A DNA stretch of 64,000 nucleotides from Bifiguratus adelaidae (taxonomy: Eukaryota > Mucoromycota > Endogonomycetes > Endogonales): assembly GCA_002261195.1 (NCBI GenBank), contig MVBO01000009.1:1-64000 (forward strand). The letters are read 5' to 3'. The stretch's first letter is position 1; each line of letters starts with the position of its first letter. The notes beneath the pieces were generated by a model. It made no database searches and was not told the DNA's origin. It saw only the letters and a program-made list of their open reading frames with translations. A program made the position numbers and the translations under genes. This document shows, piece after piece, positions 10,350-23,943 of the stretch.

Positions 10350-11672
10350 TTACGAGTGCTGTCGATCACGTAGATAATGAGGCTGCCATCGTCGATTGGA
10401 GAAATCCAATTGTCTAATTTGACTTCGCCGCTCATTCAGTGGACGCTGGACAAGATGTATTAGATGTGGTGGTTGGCCAAAAGGCAAAGGAAACTCACTG
10501 AGCTGGAGAGACTGGCCAGAGGTTCAAAGGCTGGCCGACTCTGTGACTTGCTGTCAGGAGGTAGGCCTTTTAGTCGTCGCATCTGTGCTTCCTGATAATC
10601 ATAGAGCTTGCCGCCCAATTCTCTCACGCTGTCTCGGCTGTCTTTGACCAAGGGACTCGACATCATCACATTACTCAATGCCTCTGGTTGAGGGATACTG
10701 GCTGCTTCTAAGATGCGCCGAGTGGCCACGTTCGCTTGAGGTGTCGGGAGGAGCAGACGTTTTTTCTCCTCGTACGAGGAGGTCAATTGACTGAGGTTCG
10801 CAAACATGGTTTGATCCAGCAAGCCATTCTATCGGGTGAGATGAGCCAAGTCCGTTAAGATAGCCTGAGCTAGCGACTGCTCATTGCTCTTACCATATTA
10901 TCACTCAGCATCTCTTTTTCCACCTTCATCAGTTCTCGTTCAACCCTATTTGGAATCAGTGAGATCCTCTTCTCGTCATCAGCCGAAACACATACCCCTC
11001 ATCGCTATTTTCTATACCGCCCCATTGACTTCCGGTATCCAGTTCCCACTCGACAGCAGAAAAGCTGAACGTGTCTTCCTCCAACATGCGATGAAAGATG
11101 TAGCCACATGCTTTCAAGCTTTCGTTTGACGCGGCGGATTGAACCATCTGCCCAAGGGCTCGAAACGTAGCTATAACACCAATAAGCTCGTGTGGAGTTC
11201 CTGAGCGATAAGCGACTTACAGAAGGTAATATGGATCTGGATGGGTTCCCAAACGCTCGGTTGCGTGAAATAAAGGAGGTAGAGCATGTACAAGACACCG
11301 GCTCGCACCGTCAAGGACGGAGCAGGTAGATACTCTAGTGCGACGGTGAGTCTGTGTCGTGTTGACGTTTTCTCGAACCACTTACCCAAGACGACTTGAT
11401 ACAAGGCTTGCATGAAGTTGTTTCGACCATTCTTGTCGGGACATGCAAAGTGAATGAGATCAAAGTTTGTCTGTTCCCATACGTGCGCAAAAGCCCGAAA
11501 TGAAGGGTCGGGTTGCTATGCGATCGTCAGCAATCATCACTTGGAGCAACGTCACACTTACACGTCCAAACGTATTGAATAGATGGCGGACGTCACTCTC
11601 AATAGCACCCTTGAGGATCGCCTTGTCCCCAACGACTATCCATCGCCGAGAGTCAAAAGGTGAGTGGTCCAT
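10350..11672 (-). CDS. snRNA-activating protein complex subunit 1 (SNAP43-like)
   Basis: Seven exons: 11562-11672, 11386-11515, 11221-11334, 10996-11170, 10894-10945, 10499-10828 and 10350-10445, in frame throughout, 335 aa. SNAPc binds the proximal sequence element of snRNA genes and recruits RNA polymerase II or III. The family core is clear once exons are joined: an early DVRHLFNTFGR segment, then FRAFAHVWEQTNFDLIHF (compare the ELWRNMKFGTIF region of human SNAP43), then LTVRAGVLYMLYLLYFTQP (compare human IRVGALYLLYGLYNTQ), then a KACGYIFHRMLEEDTFSFSA block. The second half is a helical, charged tail. The gene is fragmented into small exons, so simple ORF searches miss it. It starts 67 nt downstream of the CPS stop on the same strand. 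Confidence 0.83.
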
Positions 11673-11739
11673 TCCTTATATCAATACCGGGCATGCAAAA
11701 GAGAACAATGGATTATGGAAAGTCTATGATACAAGTGCT

Positions 11740-14700
11740 CTATATTTTGACGCCAACGAATTCACTCCAACTCTTGACTTCTGAAGGCCATTGACCCTCT
11801 TTCTTGGGAAGATCACGCTTCTTGATGACAGCATTGACAAAGAGTTTGCCGACTTCTGCATCATTGACCAATGGAATACCGAAATCAACGGCAGCGCGAC
11901 GGACAACGTAACCAGGATCTAGGCGATCAGAGGGGCGAGTTTTGGCAAGGTGGATGACAAAGTCAATCTTGTTATCCTTGAAGATCCTCTGAAGTGCACG
12001 TTTGTCAGTGGCGGTCTCGGAAATAGGTAGGGCGGTAGAAGGAATGCCGGCTTCTTTCAAGAAGTCCCCATCGGCGGCCGAGGGAGTGTAAATGGTATGA
12101 CCGAGTTCGTTGGAAAGTTTCTGGGCGATATAAATGAAATCCTGCCCGTTCGTGACTTGATCCTTGCCAATCAACACGCCCATGCCACGTTTAGGAATGC
12201 GGAAGTTTTGCGTGGATTGTATGGCAGACCAGTAAGCTTCCTCCTTGTCTTCGCCAAAGCAGGCTACTTCACCAGTCGATGCCATTTCAACGCCGAGGAA
12301 AGGATCCGCACCTGCCAATCGAGTCCAAGAGAATTGTGGTACTTTGATTGCTTGGTAAGGGTAATCCTTGTCCATGAGATCTTGGGGAGCGGGCACGTCC
12401 GTATTGGCGAGAGCCTTGGTTGCAATCTCGATAAAATTCTTGCCCAACACCTTCGATACAAACGGGAAGGATCGAGAGGCACGAAGATTGCATTCTATCA
12501 CCTTGAGTTCCGTTTTGCCGTTCGGTAGATCTTGCTTGATGACTTGCATGTTGTAAGGACCGGTGATCTGGAAAGCTTTGGCAACCTTTTCTGTAATCTC
12601 CTTGAGACGGTTCATGATATCCTTGTTCAAGTCCTTGGATGGCAAGACGAGGGTAGCGTCTCCAGAGTGAACACCGGCGTTTTCAACATGTTCAGATACA
12701 GCATGGACCAAAAGATTGCCTTTGTGAGCGACAGCATCAACATCAATTTCTTGAGCACCTTGAATGAACTTTGTGATCACGACAGGATGCATAGGGGACA
12801 CATTGGCGGCTTCAGTGAGGTTTTTCTTAAGAGCCTCGGGGGTATAGGCAACATTCATGGCGGCACCGGACAAGACATATGAAGGCCGGGATAGGACAGG
12901 ATAACCGACCTTGTCGGCAAAAGCAAAGGCTTCACTGACCTCGGAAAACTCTTTCCAAGCCGGTTGATCCACGCCGATTTTGTCGAGAATTTGAGAGAAC
13001 TTGTAGCGATCTTCAGCGGAGTCAATCATCTCGGGAGATGTGCCGAGGACATTGACCTTGTTTTGGTGAAGCTTCAACGCAATATTTTGAGGAAGTTGAC
13101 CTCCGACGGAAACAACGACACCATTGGCATGTTCTTGCTCGTAAATGTCCATCACACGCTCAAAGCTGAGCTCTTCGAAATAGAGACGGTCGCATTCATC
13201 AAAGTCAGTCGATACTGTCTCAGGATTATAATTGACCATGACCGTCTTGCGGCCCAAATCACGGAGCGCGCGAATGCAGGAGACGCCACACCAATCGAAT
13301 TCGACAGAAGATCCGATACGATAGACGCCAGAACCGAGAACCATTGTACCCTTGTCAGTAAAGTCGACATCGTTGGTGGTGGCATTGTAAGTGGTGTAGA
13401 GATAGTTTGTGTGAGCAGGGAATTCAGCCGCAAGTGTGTCGATTCGCTTCACGAAGGGAACGATTCCAGCGTCCTTACGGGCGACTCGAACAGACAACTC
13501 ATCCGACCCGATCAGTTTGGCGATCTGGATATCGGAGAAACCAGTCTTCTTGGCGGCATGGAGAAGTGAAGCCGTGACGCTATTTGTGCCTTTCAATGCG
13601 GCAAGAGCCTGATGCACATTGGCAATATTTTGGAGCTTATACAAGAACCACTTGTCGATCTTGGTGAGCTCGTGGAGCTTGTCGAGTGTGTAAGTCTTGC
13701 GGGTCTCAGGGTCTTCAGAGAGCATGGCTTGACCAAGCGCAAATAGCCGACGGTCAGTTGGATTACTGAGGACCTCAGGAAGATCTTCAAAGGGCTCAGG
13801 TAGTGCTTGAAATCCATTAAATTGAGGATCAACTTGACGAATAGCCTTTTGAAGCGACTCTTCGAATGTGCGACCAATGGCCATAACTTCACCGACACTC
13901 TTCATGGCGGAGCCGACATGACGATCAACGTATTGGAATTTGCTGAGATCCCATCGAGGGATCTTGGTCACAATATAATCAAGCGACGGTTCAAAGCAGG
14001 CAGTGGTAGTCTTGGTCACAGCATTGCGGAGTTCCGGCAAGGTATGTCCGAGTGCGATCTTCGCAGCAATGAAGGCAAGGGGATAACCAGTAGCCTTGGA
14101 AGCCAAAGCACTAGATCGGGAGAGACGAGCATTGACTTCGATGACCTTGAACTCTAAGCTTTCGGGGTTGAGAGCGTATTGAACGTTGCATTCACCCACT
14201 ACACCCAGATGACGAATAATCTTGATAGCTGCTGTACGGAGCATGTGGTACTCCTCATCACTTAGTGTTTGCGAGGGGGCCACGACAATAGAGTCACCAG
14301 TGTGAATACCGAGTGGATCAAAGTTCTCCATGTTACAGACCGTGATACAGTTGTTGGCAGCATCACGAACGACTTCATACTCGACTTCCTTCCATCCTTT
14401 CATGGATTTCTCCACCAAGATTTGCGGTGTGACAGAGAGCGATTTGGTTGCCAGTGACTGGAGCTCCTCGGCGTCATTGGCAAACCCGGAGCCAAGGCCT
14501 CCAAGCGAGTAAGCGGAACGGATGATCACCGGATAACCAATTTCACTGGCAGCATTCAAGGCATCATCCACCGTCTCCACGGCGGTTGATTGAGCAACGG
14601 GAATGTCAATCTCGGCCAAAGCCTTGGCGAACAAATCACGATCTTCGGAGGTAATCAACGTTTGGATAGGTGTACCCAAAACTTTGACCCCGAGACGTTC

Positions 14701-15392
14701 AAAGACGCCCATCTTATCCAACTGGATGCCGCAATTGAGGGCCGTCTGTCCACCAAAAGTAAGGAGAATGCCATCCGGTCGCTCTCTTTCCAGAATATGT
14801 ACGAGATACTCGGCAGTGACCGGCAAGAAATAGACCGAATCAGCGAGTGAGTGTGAAGTTTGTATAGTCGCAATGTTGGGATTGACAAGAACAGTCTGTA
14901 CCCCAGACTCGCGCAACGCTTTGATCGCTTGCGAACCTGTTTCCGAGAGGTCAGAGATCAATCTACGACTCGCTCATGATCTAGGAACATACCAGAATAA
15001 TCAAACTCTCCAGCTTGGCCTATACTCAAACCTCCACTTCCTACCACCAATACCTTCTTGACGTCTACTAAAGGTAGATTGGCAATGATGTCTTCCGACA
15101 CATGAACCGACGCCGGCGTCTTCTTGGATCCCTTTGGATCGGGAACGGCGGACATTTGTCGCGCCGAGACCGAGAAGGCACGAACATGATAGGCATTGAT
15201 GGTGAGGGACCGGGCATAAAGCGCAGGAAGAGGTGCGAGACTAGGCCTTGACTTGATGGATGTGGATGTAGAGAGCGACGCAGCTTTGAAGGAGGATGTT
15301 GGCTTGAGACACGTAGATAAATGACTCTGATACGAGCGGATCAGAGGACATCGCTGCGCGACAGGCGGAGCCTTGCACAACGACTTGTACAT
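11740..15392 (-). CDS. Carbamoyl-phosphate synthase large chain, mitochondrial (arginine-type)
   Basis: Exons 14993-15392 and 11740-14936 join at [14 protein letters not shown] and give 1198 aa. The enzyme makes carbamoyl phosphate from bicarbonate, ammonia (delivered by a separate glutaminase subunit) and two ATP, for arginine synthesis. The order is standard: the first ATP-grasp synthetase ([57 protein letters not shown]), an oligomerisation domain, the second ATP-grasp synthetase ([33 protein letters not shown]) and a C-terminal MGS-like allosteric domain. About 100 N-terminal residues are Ser/Arg/Ala-rich with no acidic residues in the first part, consistent with mitochondrial import. No glutaminase or ATCase domain is fused, which excludes the pyrimidine CAD/URA2 type. 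I use the ATG at 15392; the longer frame begins with TTG. Confidence 0.95.
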
Positions 15393-16228
15393 TGGAAGAG
15401 CGAAAGAGAAAGAGAGAGACAATGAGAGGATGTTCGCGGTCGATGCAAGAAATGTTCAAAGTAATCTTATCAGCAGTCACACTCAAAGATGTCTTTGTTG
15501 AGATAAATTGGAGACATTTGATTGGCTGATCTCTGTCAGGTGGTGGACTGATCTTTGCCATGGATTCATGGCGCGAGAGATGGCTGTGACTACGCACAGA
15601 GGAAAGGAAGATGTGCACACGTTGATGCTAGTGTGATGAGAATTATGTCAAAGATGAGCAAGGTCATTGTGCCAGATATGTAACAGTGGAAAGTGGTGTT
15701 ATTAACGCGGCAGCTCTCTCTCTCTTTATCTCTCTCTATCTCTCTCTCACAACCGAATACATTAAGAGTTGGGCCATTGTAAAGCCATCCAAGCAAACCA
15801 GTTGACGTGTGGCTTTCAAATAGATGCATCCATCATCAATAGACTCTCGAGTTGAGAAAACAAAGAAGCTCTAAACTGCGCCAAAGAACTCGTCGAAAGC
15901 TCTTTTCCCACTTTTGCACAGTCACATAAGCTCACAGCCCACGTATTCCTGTTCAATCTGCGATCGTGCTCATCTCATTGCCATCCTCATTCATTGATTC
16001 ATCACAACTCTTACTGCGGGCTAACCTACCCCAGGTACCCGGGCCGAAGCACGGAGAAAACGGCGTTTTTCTGCAGGATAACAGAACACGTCAGCCGCTC
16101 ATCTTTAATTGTGTGTGGCGATTGGTACCTTAGTGTAGGCAAGCATTCGAACGATAGCAATTCCCAACAGCACGAGACAACGTTACGCAATCACAGCCCC
16201 TACAGCGATCCTTTCGATCCAACTGAAT
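15393..16228. other. Divergent promoter region with a CT/GA repeat
   Basis: This 836-nt gap separates the divergent CPS and Pkr1-like genes. The main feature is a CT-rich repeat at about 15713-15748, interrupted by TTTAT and TAT. Open frames here are short and lack family features. The stretch near 16000-16228 probably includes the 5'UTR of the plus-strand gene. Confidence 0.5.
15713..15748. repeat. CT-rich microsatellite-like tract
   Basis: Runs of CT/TC dinucleotide are broken by TTTAT and TAT. On the minus strand, in the direction of the CPS gene, it is a GA tract about 320 nt upstream of that start. Comparable tracts lie near 385-427 and 49995-50017. Confidence 0.8.
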
Positions 16229-17003
16229 ATGGTGGGCGGCGGCACAGAAGATCCCGAGTCTTCTGGAAATGTCATCCTGTCACTGAGGAACCTTCCCAAA
16301 GAGGATACGCCTAATGCCGTGCCACGAATCATCCAGAAACCCAGGAATTCACGAGACCAACAACTTGGGGGTCCACATGGCATATGCCAGGCTATGCAGG
16401 GCATGGAGCCCGATGGAACACCAAAAAATGTGGAACGCCTCTCTCCGTCCATCGGCGACTCATTTGTCATTGTACCCAATAGTTTGCAAACGTTTGATGA
16501 AATGCAATATGCAGCCTCGGTGCAAGATATACCTGCACTCGATAATGCTTCGACAAGAAGAGCAGTACACACGTCCCTCGATACCCCTTTTCCAACATCT
16601 GAAATTGGAAGTGATGCGATGACCCCGCCAGGACAAGGAGAAGCGTTTCTCAGTCGCAAGCCATCTCCCTCCGAGCCAAAAGGTTTAATCGCCGACATTA
16701 TGGACTCCATCATGCGGCCGGGCTACACACCAACCAGTATTGTCCGACTTATGGACTACACGTTTTACGCCTTATTCGTGACACTTTTGCTCCTTGTGTT
16801 TGCGACCTCATTCAACATTCATGTTTGTGCGCTCCTGTTGCTAAGTGTGGCTCTTTTCCTGACGATAAAATGGTATGTGTTTTGGATTGCATTGACGCAC
16901 AGGCCTGCTCGTGATTATTAACTTGAGGTCTCCTGATTGCAGGTATTTGGCAGAAATAGCAAAACAAGAGGCACGGGATCCAATGAAGGCTAAATTAGAA
17001 TAA
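16229..17003 (+). CDS. Pkr1-like V-ATPase assembly factor with long N-terminal extension
   Basis: Exons 16229-16872 and 16943-17003 give 234 aa; the intron is 70 nt. Residues about 1-150 are polar and disordered. The C-terminal part matches the Pkr1 family, ER membrane proteins needed to assemble the V0 sector of the vacuolar ATPase: a short amphipathic lead (IMDSIMRPGYTPTSIVRLMD), two closely spaced membrane helices (YALFVTLLLLVFATSF and CALLLLSVALFLTIKW) and a short charged tail (YLAEIAKQEARDPMKAKLE). Yeast Pkr1 is about 120 aa and lacks the long N-terminal region. Splicing is needed to form the proper tail; unspliced, the frame ends soon after the second helix. Confidence 0.72.
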
Positions 17004-17898
17004 GAATTCCAGACACACGGATATAGCAAGTAGAATTCTTGGTTTTGCCATATTACCAAATAGGATTGAATAGACACAATGTGCCGTGGATCAATATTCT
17101 TTAGAATTACAAGTCGAAGCTTTGAGGTAAGATCAAGCTCGTTTTAGGTTTTTTAACTAGAAGTAGATCCAAAGTGGAAGATTGGGAAGGTCGATTCCAT
17201 AATTGATGCTAATGCCGATATCACGAATAGTCAGGGCTTGGCCACCGGCTGGAAAATATAGCGCTTGATGAGCTTTGACTTTAACGTTATATTTTGCTCA
17301 CACTCTTTTGAAAGCGCGCCTATCCCACGCTATCGCGACACGGCGCCGTCGGGCGCCACAAAATGTCAACCTTTGAAATGAAATCTCGACCACTAAACAC
17401 ACGACGATGGTCCCAAAATGCTAAAAATCGGGCCACGTTGAAGATGCAAGGGGCTTCTATGGGTTCAATAAGGATATGTGTGAATGGCAGGCGCTCATTA
17501 ATGCATTGGCTAGACGCTTGGCTGGTCCTGCGAGACTCGAGATGAGTGTGTCCACCTCCAACGGCATCGGGAAACGCGGACGTGCGGCGTACCAACGCCG
17601 CATTGTGGGACCGATGGTAAGTTTGACCCGCTAGAAGGCACGAGTGCCTTGGATCATCTGTCCATGCACGGGTGAGGTTAGTGTCATTGCGATTTGCGGG
17701 GTTACACGTTCCAGATTCCCGGCCTTTGCGGTCGACCTTTTTCGGGTACAGATTGTCAATTGCGCGCAAGTTTGCACGCCCCTAACTCATTAGCTACAAC
17801 CTGGGTCATGGGAATTGTGTTGAGCTCTGGATCTTTGGATCTACAACTTGACAGCTATATAATATCGACATACATGTCGTTATCATTCTGTTGTTGGT
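17004..17898. other. Intergenic region upstream of the C2H2 gene
   Basis: This 895-nt gap holds a GC-rich inverted repeat at 17342-17357 (GGCGCC, four bases, GGCGCC) and a TATA element near the right end. The minus-strand frame at 17320-17769 (149 codons) matches no family and lacks domain features, so I do not call it. Confidence 0.5.
17856..17864 (+). promoter_or_regulatory. TATA box of the C2H2 gene
   Basis: TATATAATA lies 35 nt upstream of the ATG at 17899. The spacing predicts a very short 5'UTR. An out-of-frame ATG at 17874 lies between them, so start choice is not fully settled. Confidence 0.55.
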
Positions 17899-18857
<959 letters not shown>

Positions 18858-19024
18858 AAAGAAGGCCTTCCTTGCTTCATGTCTACAACATACTGTATAT
18901 AGCGTAATCTGCACAAACCCGTTACACGAGCTTGGTATATATACATATCATTTCCGGTACATTAGGGACACAACAGAGGTTTTCAAAGTAATGAACGTTT
19001 TTGAAAATCATACAGAAGGTCAGG

Positions 19025-20331
19025 TCAATGATCACCAAGCAATGACTTGGTGATGCGCATTAAAAATACAGGTGCTTGACTCTTGTGGAAGCTAATCTCC
19101 TCTGCCATGTAATCTGGTAACGATTCAATGAGCGCTTCATCTTTGGCATCCTCGAATCTTGGGCGGTACTCGAATGTTTCTCCATCGTCGAGTTGTATGA
19201 GGTAGTAATGTAGGGCTAAGAGACAACGTTCAGCATAACGGCAATATCTCACAAGCCAATACCCACTTCCGTTGGGGCCCGTTTGAAGGCAATCAAACAA
19301 GAGTCCTTTGTCAGTCTTCTTGACATCTCTGATGAAAACACCAGAAAGATCATTGTAAAAGTCCTTGCAAATGGCGCCATCAACGTCGCCTGTACTCATT
19401 TCGAGTGATCTCGCATTATGGTGGTTGTCATTTTCGCGCTCCAGCTTCAATGCTACATGTTCCCAGTCAGAGACAAGCACGACAATAGGTGAACTGTACC
19501 CTTTCGTTTTAGAGACTGTATCTCTTTGTGAAGTACAGCTGTATTCTCTTCGGCAAGCCTTTCGTTCTCTCGGAGTTTGTTTATTTCCAACTCCAAAGCC
19601 CGTTCCCGCGAGGATAATTCGTCGGTGTGTCCATGTCCACTTGAATTCGCTCGAGCCCGAAGTGTGTCCGCTTCTTTCTCAAGCATTCTGTTTTCGGCTT
19701 TCAATTGCTCAACAACTTTCTCCGTTGCTTATGGCAATCATCGTCACTTGTACAGTCAAGAGATTTGCCATCAACCTACCTTGGATGCGATCATCAAGAG
19801 CCTTCTTGAACTCCATCAGGTTTTCTTCGGCTTCTGTGATTCGCAGACTCCTGAGGTTGTTATACTTTGCCTCCAATTCCTTATAGCTATACTCTAGCTG
19901 CGGTACCGGCATCAACTTGCTGAAAAGGATTCCACTTGTTCCACCAACCTGAGCATAGTCATGCTTTGACGTGTAGGTGCCGTAACGCATCCGTCTGTTA
20001 TCTATATCACTGAACGTGGCAAGTGTCAGCTCCATTTATCTCTTGTCGAGCAGTTTCTCCACTACCTCTCATATCGGCTTCGTTTCAAAAAACGACTGCT
20101 ATCGCTAGGCCGCAAGTCCTCATCCGAGAGTTGATGACTAAGATGCTTGCTATGGTCACTGAATGCCTTTGGTCGCCGTTGAGAAGACACTGGGAACGCT
20201 TGTTACCACATGCCGCGATGCTAACCCTCTCGCTCACCTTCAAACTCATCCGAACCTTCGCTATCGTCTAAAGCAGGAGGCCGATATGCTAGAGGCTTGG
20301 CTCTTCTCTTTGCTGCTGGTTTCACCGCCAT
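19025..20331 (-). CDS. Monopolin complex subunit Csm1/Pcs1
   Basis: Six exons: 20238-20331, 20066-20189, 19780-19994, 19500-19727, 19267-19452 and 19025-19215, 345 aa, all in frame. Csm1/Pcs1 forms V-shaped dimers that cross-link kinetochore or rDNA components and prevent merotelic attachment. The N-terminus is basic and disordered (KPAAKRRAKPLAYRPPAL). Exons 3 and 4 encode a long coiled coil (KVVEQLKAENRMLEKEADTL, RERALELEINKLRENERLAE). Exons 5 and 6 encode the globular C-terminal domain: FYNDLSGVFIRDV, LLFDCLQTGPNGT, then FEYRPRF and LPDYMAEEISF, which match the Csm1/Pcs1 domain well. It is divergent from thymidylate synthase with 107 nt between start codons, an interval containing MCB-like elements. 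Confidence 0.85.
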
Positions 20332-20364
20332 GAGGCACACAATAGAATGGGCGACGAGAAAAGG

Positions 20365-20389
20365 GACGCGCAATGCTCAAAAAACGCGT
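20365..20389. promoter_or_regulatory. Paired MCB-like (ACGCG) elements in divergent promoter
   Basis: GGGACGCGC at about 20363-20371 and ACGCGTCCC at 20384-20392 form an imperfect inverted pair between the Csm1 and thymidylate synthase start codons. ACGCGT is the MluI cell-cycle box bound by MBF in yeasts and drives thymidylate synthase at G1/S in Saccharomyces. Binding here is inference from sequence and position. Confidence 0.6.
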
Positions 20390-20438
20390 CCCAATTTGGA
20401 CTGTTCGCGTTTTCTGTTGCTTTGCATACCTGTTCACC

Positions 20439-21425
<987 letters not shown>

Positions 21426-21439
21426 TAAAGTGCGGTGTG

Positions 21440-22543
21440 ATGAACGCGTCCAAAGAGAGTGATGCTCGCCATGGGGAGGTGGACAGTCTAGACAAGAAGC
21501 CTCGGCAACAAGAGAATACTGGCAAAATGTCTGTTCATATCGACAAGGACGGCACGGTAACTCGCGTTCTGCCCAAGGACGATTCGGCGGAGGGGTATGC
21601 TCTGGGTCCGAACGGTCCGAACCCGAGTGGCAAGAAGCCCCGTTCAAAGCCAAAAGGAACAGCAACAGAGTCCAAGGACAAGTCCGCGACTGAAGAAGCA
21701 AGGGCCGTGGAAGAATCACATAGGGCCAAGCCCTACGTGAATAAGGAGCGTGTGCTGTCGGGTGGAAGCAAAGCAGTAAGTCGACCACTTTTGGGCTCCG
21801 AGCAACCATTCACTCCAACATAGACTGTGACCGCAGATGAGTTGACGGCTAGAATGGAACGGATACGGCTTCGCAACGCCGAGATCGAAAAGAAGCGCCA
21901 GGTAAGGATTACATATTCGGAGAGACCAAGGAGCTTACACGTATATAGCTTGTGGAGGCTGATGAGAAAGCTTACATGGAGGAGGAAAAGGAAGCTGAAA
22001 GACTGGAAGCTCAGAGGCGGGAGACAGAGAAAGCCAGGCGGGCCGCTGAGCAGGCTGAGCGGCAACGCCGGCAGGCCATGGATCGCAAAATGCAACAGGC
22101 GTTAAGGTGGATGTCCTCAAGCATGGAGGCGTGACGATGCTAACACGCATTACAGGACGGAACGAGAGGAGAACGCTTCAAGGAAGGCCAAAGCGATGGA
22201 GAGCAGGGAATGGGATAGGAACAAGCAGGAATCTGATTGGAACACCTCAAAACGCTACGGTAGAAGTTCTCGGCCGCGGGAAAGTGGCGCATCAAATTTA
22301 ACGGACGATCGCAAAGGAACACGCAAAGACGCGCCTGCTGAGAAATCAAGAGCAAAGGCGACGAAGCCATCAACAGCTCCCGCCATCAAAGTAGCCCGCA
22401 GCGAAGCAGTGGCCGCCTATTCAGAAACCTCACCTACCTCCGCGCCAACGTCGGCAGAGTGTCCATCTTCAGAACAAGGCGAAAAGCTGGATTGGGACAA
22501 GATCCAAGACGAAGAACGTGTTAAGGATTGGTCTTCATTATAA
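21440..22543 (+). CDS. Charged coiled-coil protein of unknown function
   Basis: Exons 21440-21775, 21824-21901, 21949-22106 and 22156-22543 splice in frame to 319 aa. I do not recognise the family. The N-terminus is Lys/Pro/Gly/Ser-rich with one ordered-looking segment (MSVHIDKDGTVTRVLP). The middle is a strongly charged helix (ELTARMERIRLRNAEIEKK, EEEKEAERLEAQRRETEKAR) likely to be a long coiled coil or single alpha-helix. The C-terminus is Ser/Arg/Ala-rich and ends WDKIQDEERVKDWSSL. An alternative start is the ATG at 21537 (MSVHIDKD), leaving a more normal distance from the upstream stop. It may be RNA-associated, but nothing proves it. Confidence 0.65.
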
Positions 22544-22597
22544 GACTTAATGAATTAATTGGCCTTATGTGATGTGCTGTTCCTTTACCTTTTCACC

Positions 22598-23758
22598 ATG
22601 GAAGACAAGGAAGTGGATTACTATGAGCTACTCGGGGTTGCTTATACCAGTACGGAAGAGGAGGTGAAGAAAGCCTATCGAAGGAAGGCTTTAAAGGTCC
22701 ACCCGGACAAGAATCCGAGTCCTGAAGCAGGTATGTCAGCGTATTGATGACACTTGCCACTAGTGACTAACATGGTCGCCATTAGCTCGACTATTCCATG
22801 AATTGACACAAGCTCTCGATGTTCTGACTGACGCTAAAGCAAAACAGGCGTATGATAACGTCGTGAAGGCTCGTGTTGAACGCAAGAAGAAATATGAGCA
22901 GTTTGACTCGAAACGCAAAGCGATGGTGGACGATCTGGTAAAGCGCGAGAAGGCAGCGAAGCGACAACGGGATGAGGAGAGGGAAGCAAAGCTAAAGTTT
23001 GAACAAGAAATGGAGAGGATCAAGCAACAAGAAGCTCAAAGACGAGCGGAACGAGAAGCTGAGTTAGCCAGGCAGGAGGACGAGAAGGAGGAAGAAGTTG
23101 GTACGTATCCGCACCTATTGCGCAAGCCTCAGATGCATCATACTTAGCAACACCCCTTAGAAGCCGACACAGAAATTACAGAAATGGACTGTGCGATCAA
23201 GATCAAATGGAAGACGAAACGACATAGGTTTGAAAATGAAGACATTGAGAAGCTTTTCTCATCTTTTGGTACCGTGGATTCTGTGGCAGTCAATCCGGTC
23301 AAGAAAAACTCTGCCATCGTGGTCTTCAAGGACGTTCATGGAGCAGTAAGTTATGGTTTCTTGAGCAAAACACGAAAATAACAGGGAGTATCTTCTTCTA
23401 GCATGCTGCAGTAGACAGTTTTGGAAAGTCAGCTACACTCGAACCCTTTCAATCCGTCTTTTGGGCTACCGGCGAGGAACCTGCCATCATCAAGAAGCTC
23501 GAAGAAGAGAAGTCCAGAAAAGATAAACCAGTCGAAATACCCAATGACCTGCTCAACCCTCCACGTTTCCGATCCGGAGCGGCATTTCGTTCCACCGGTC
23601 CACCACTGTTTGGTGGATTTCCCACTCCTCCGTCCTTTCAATCCCCTCCATCATTTCAAAGTACTCCGAGTTTCGGTCAGGATTTTGAAACCCTGACGTT
23701 GCTTAAAATGCGGCAAGCAGCACGCAACAGAACTCAATCCACGGAACCTGTACCATAG
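22598..23758 (+). CDS. J-domain spliceosome-associated protein (DNAJC17 / Cwf23 family)
   Basis: Exons 22598-22730, 22786-23100, 23161-23345 and 23402-23758 give 329 aa. Residues 8-70 form a J domain with the HPD motif ([24 protein letters not shown]). A long charged helix follows ([20 protein letters not shown]), then an RRM-like domain ([36 protein letters not shown]) and a Pro/Phe-rich tail. J domain, helix and RRM in this order define DNAJC17/Cwf23, an Hsp70 co-chaperone that acts in spliceosome assembly or disassembly in the nucleus. It follows the coiled-coil gene by 54 nt on the same strand. Confidence 0.88.
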
Positions 23759-23943
23759 ACCATGACTGTATCATAGCTCATTCTGTAGATGCTACACCGT
23801 ATACACCGTATGCGCAAGTGCGCACATTAATCCTAGACTTTTCGCTCTGAGTTCTGTAAATTGTTGCGAAGATCACGGTGCTTTGGCATAAACCTTGTTT
23901 GCCCAAATTGGGATAGTAGATGCGCAGTTCCTCTTACTACGGC

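Noticed and set aside
12097-14961. Many plus-strand frames opposite carbamoyl-phosphate synthase
   Set aside because: All are shadows of a long conserved minus-strand exon and show no family features of their own.
17320-17769. 149-codon minus-strand frame upstream of the C2H2 gene
   Set aside because: No recognisable family or ordered domain, and no supporting splice or promoter signals; probably chance.
20373-20438. Longer thymidylate synthase starting at the ATG at 20373
   Set aside because: It would place the ACGCGT element in the coding region and add an unusual hydrophobic leader; the ATG at 20439 has a better context.
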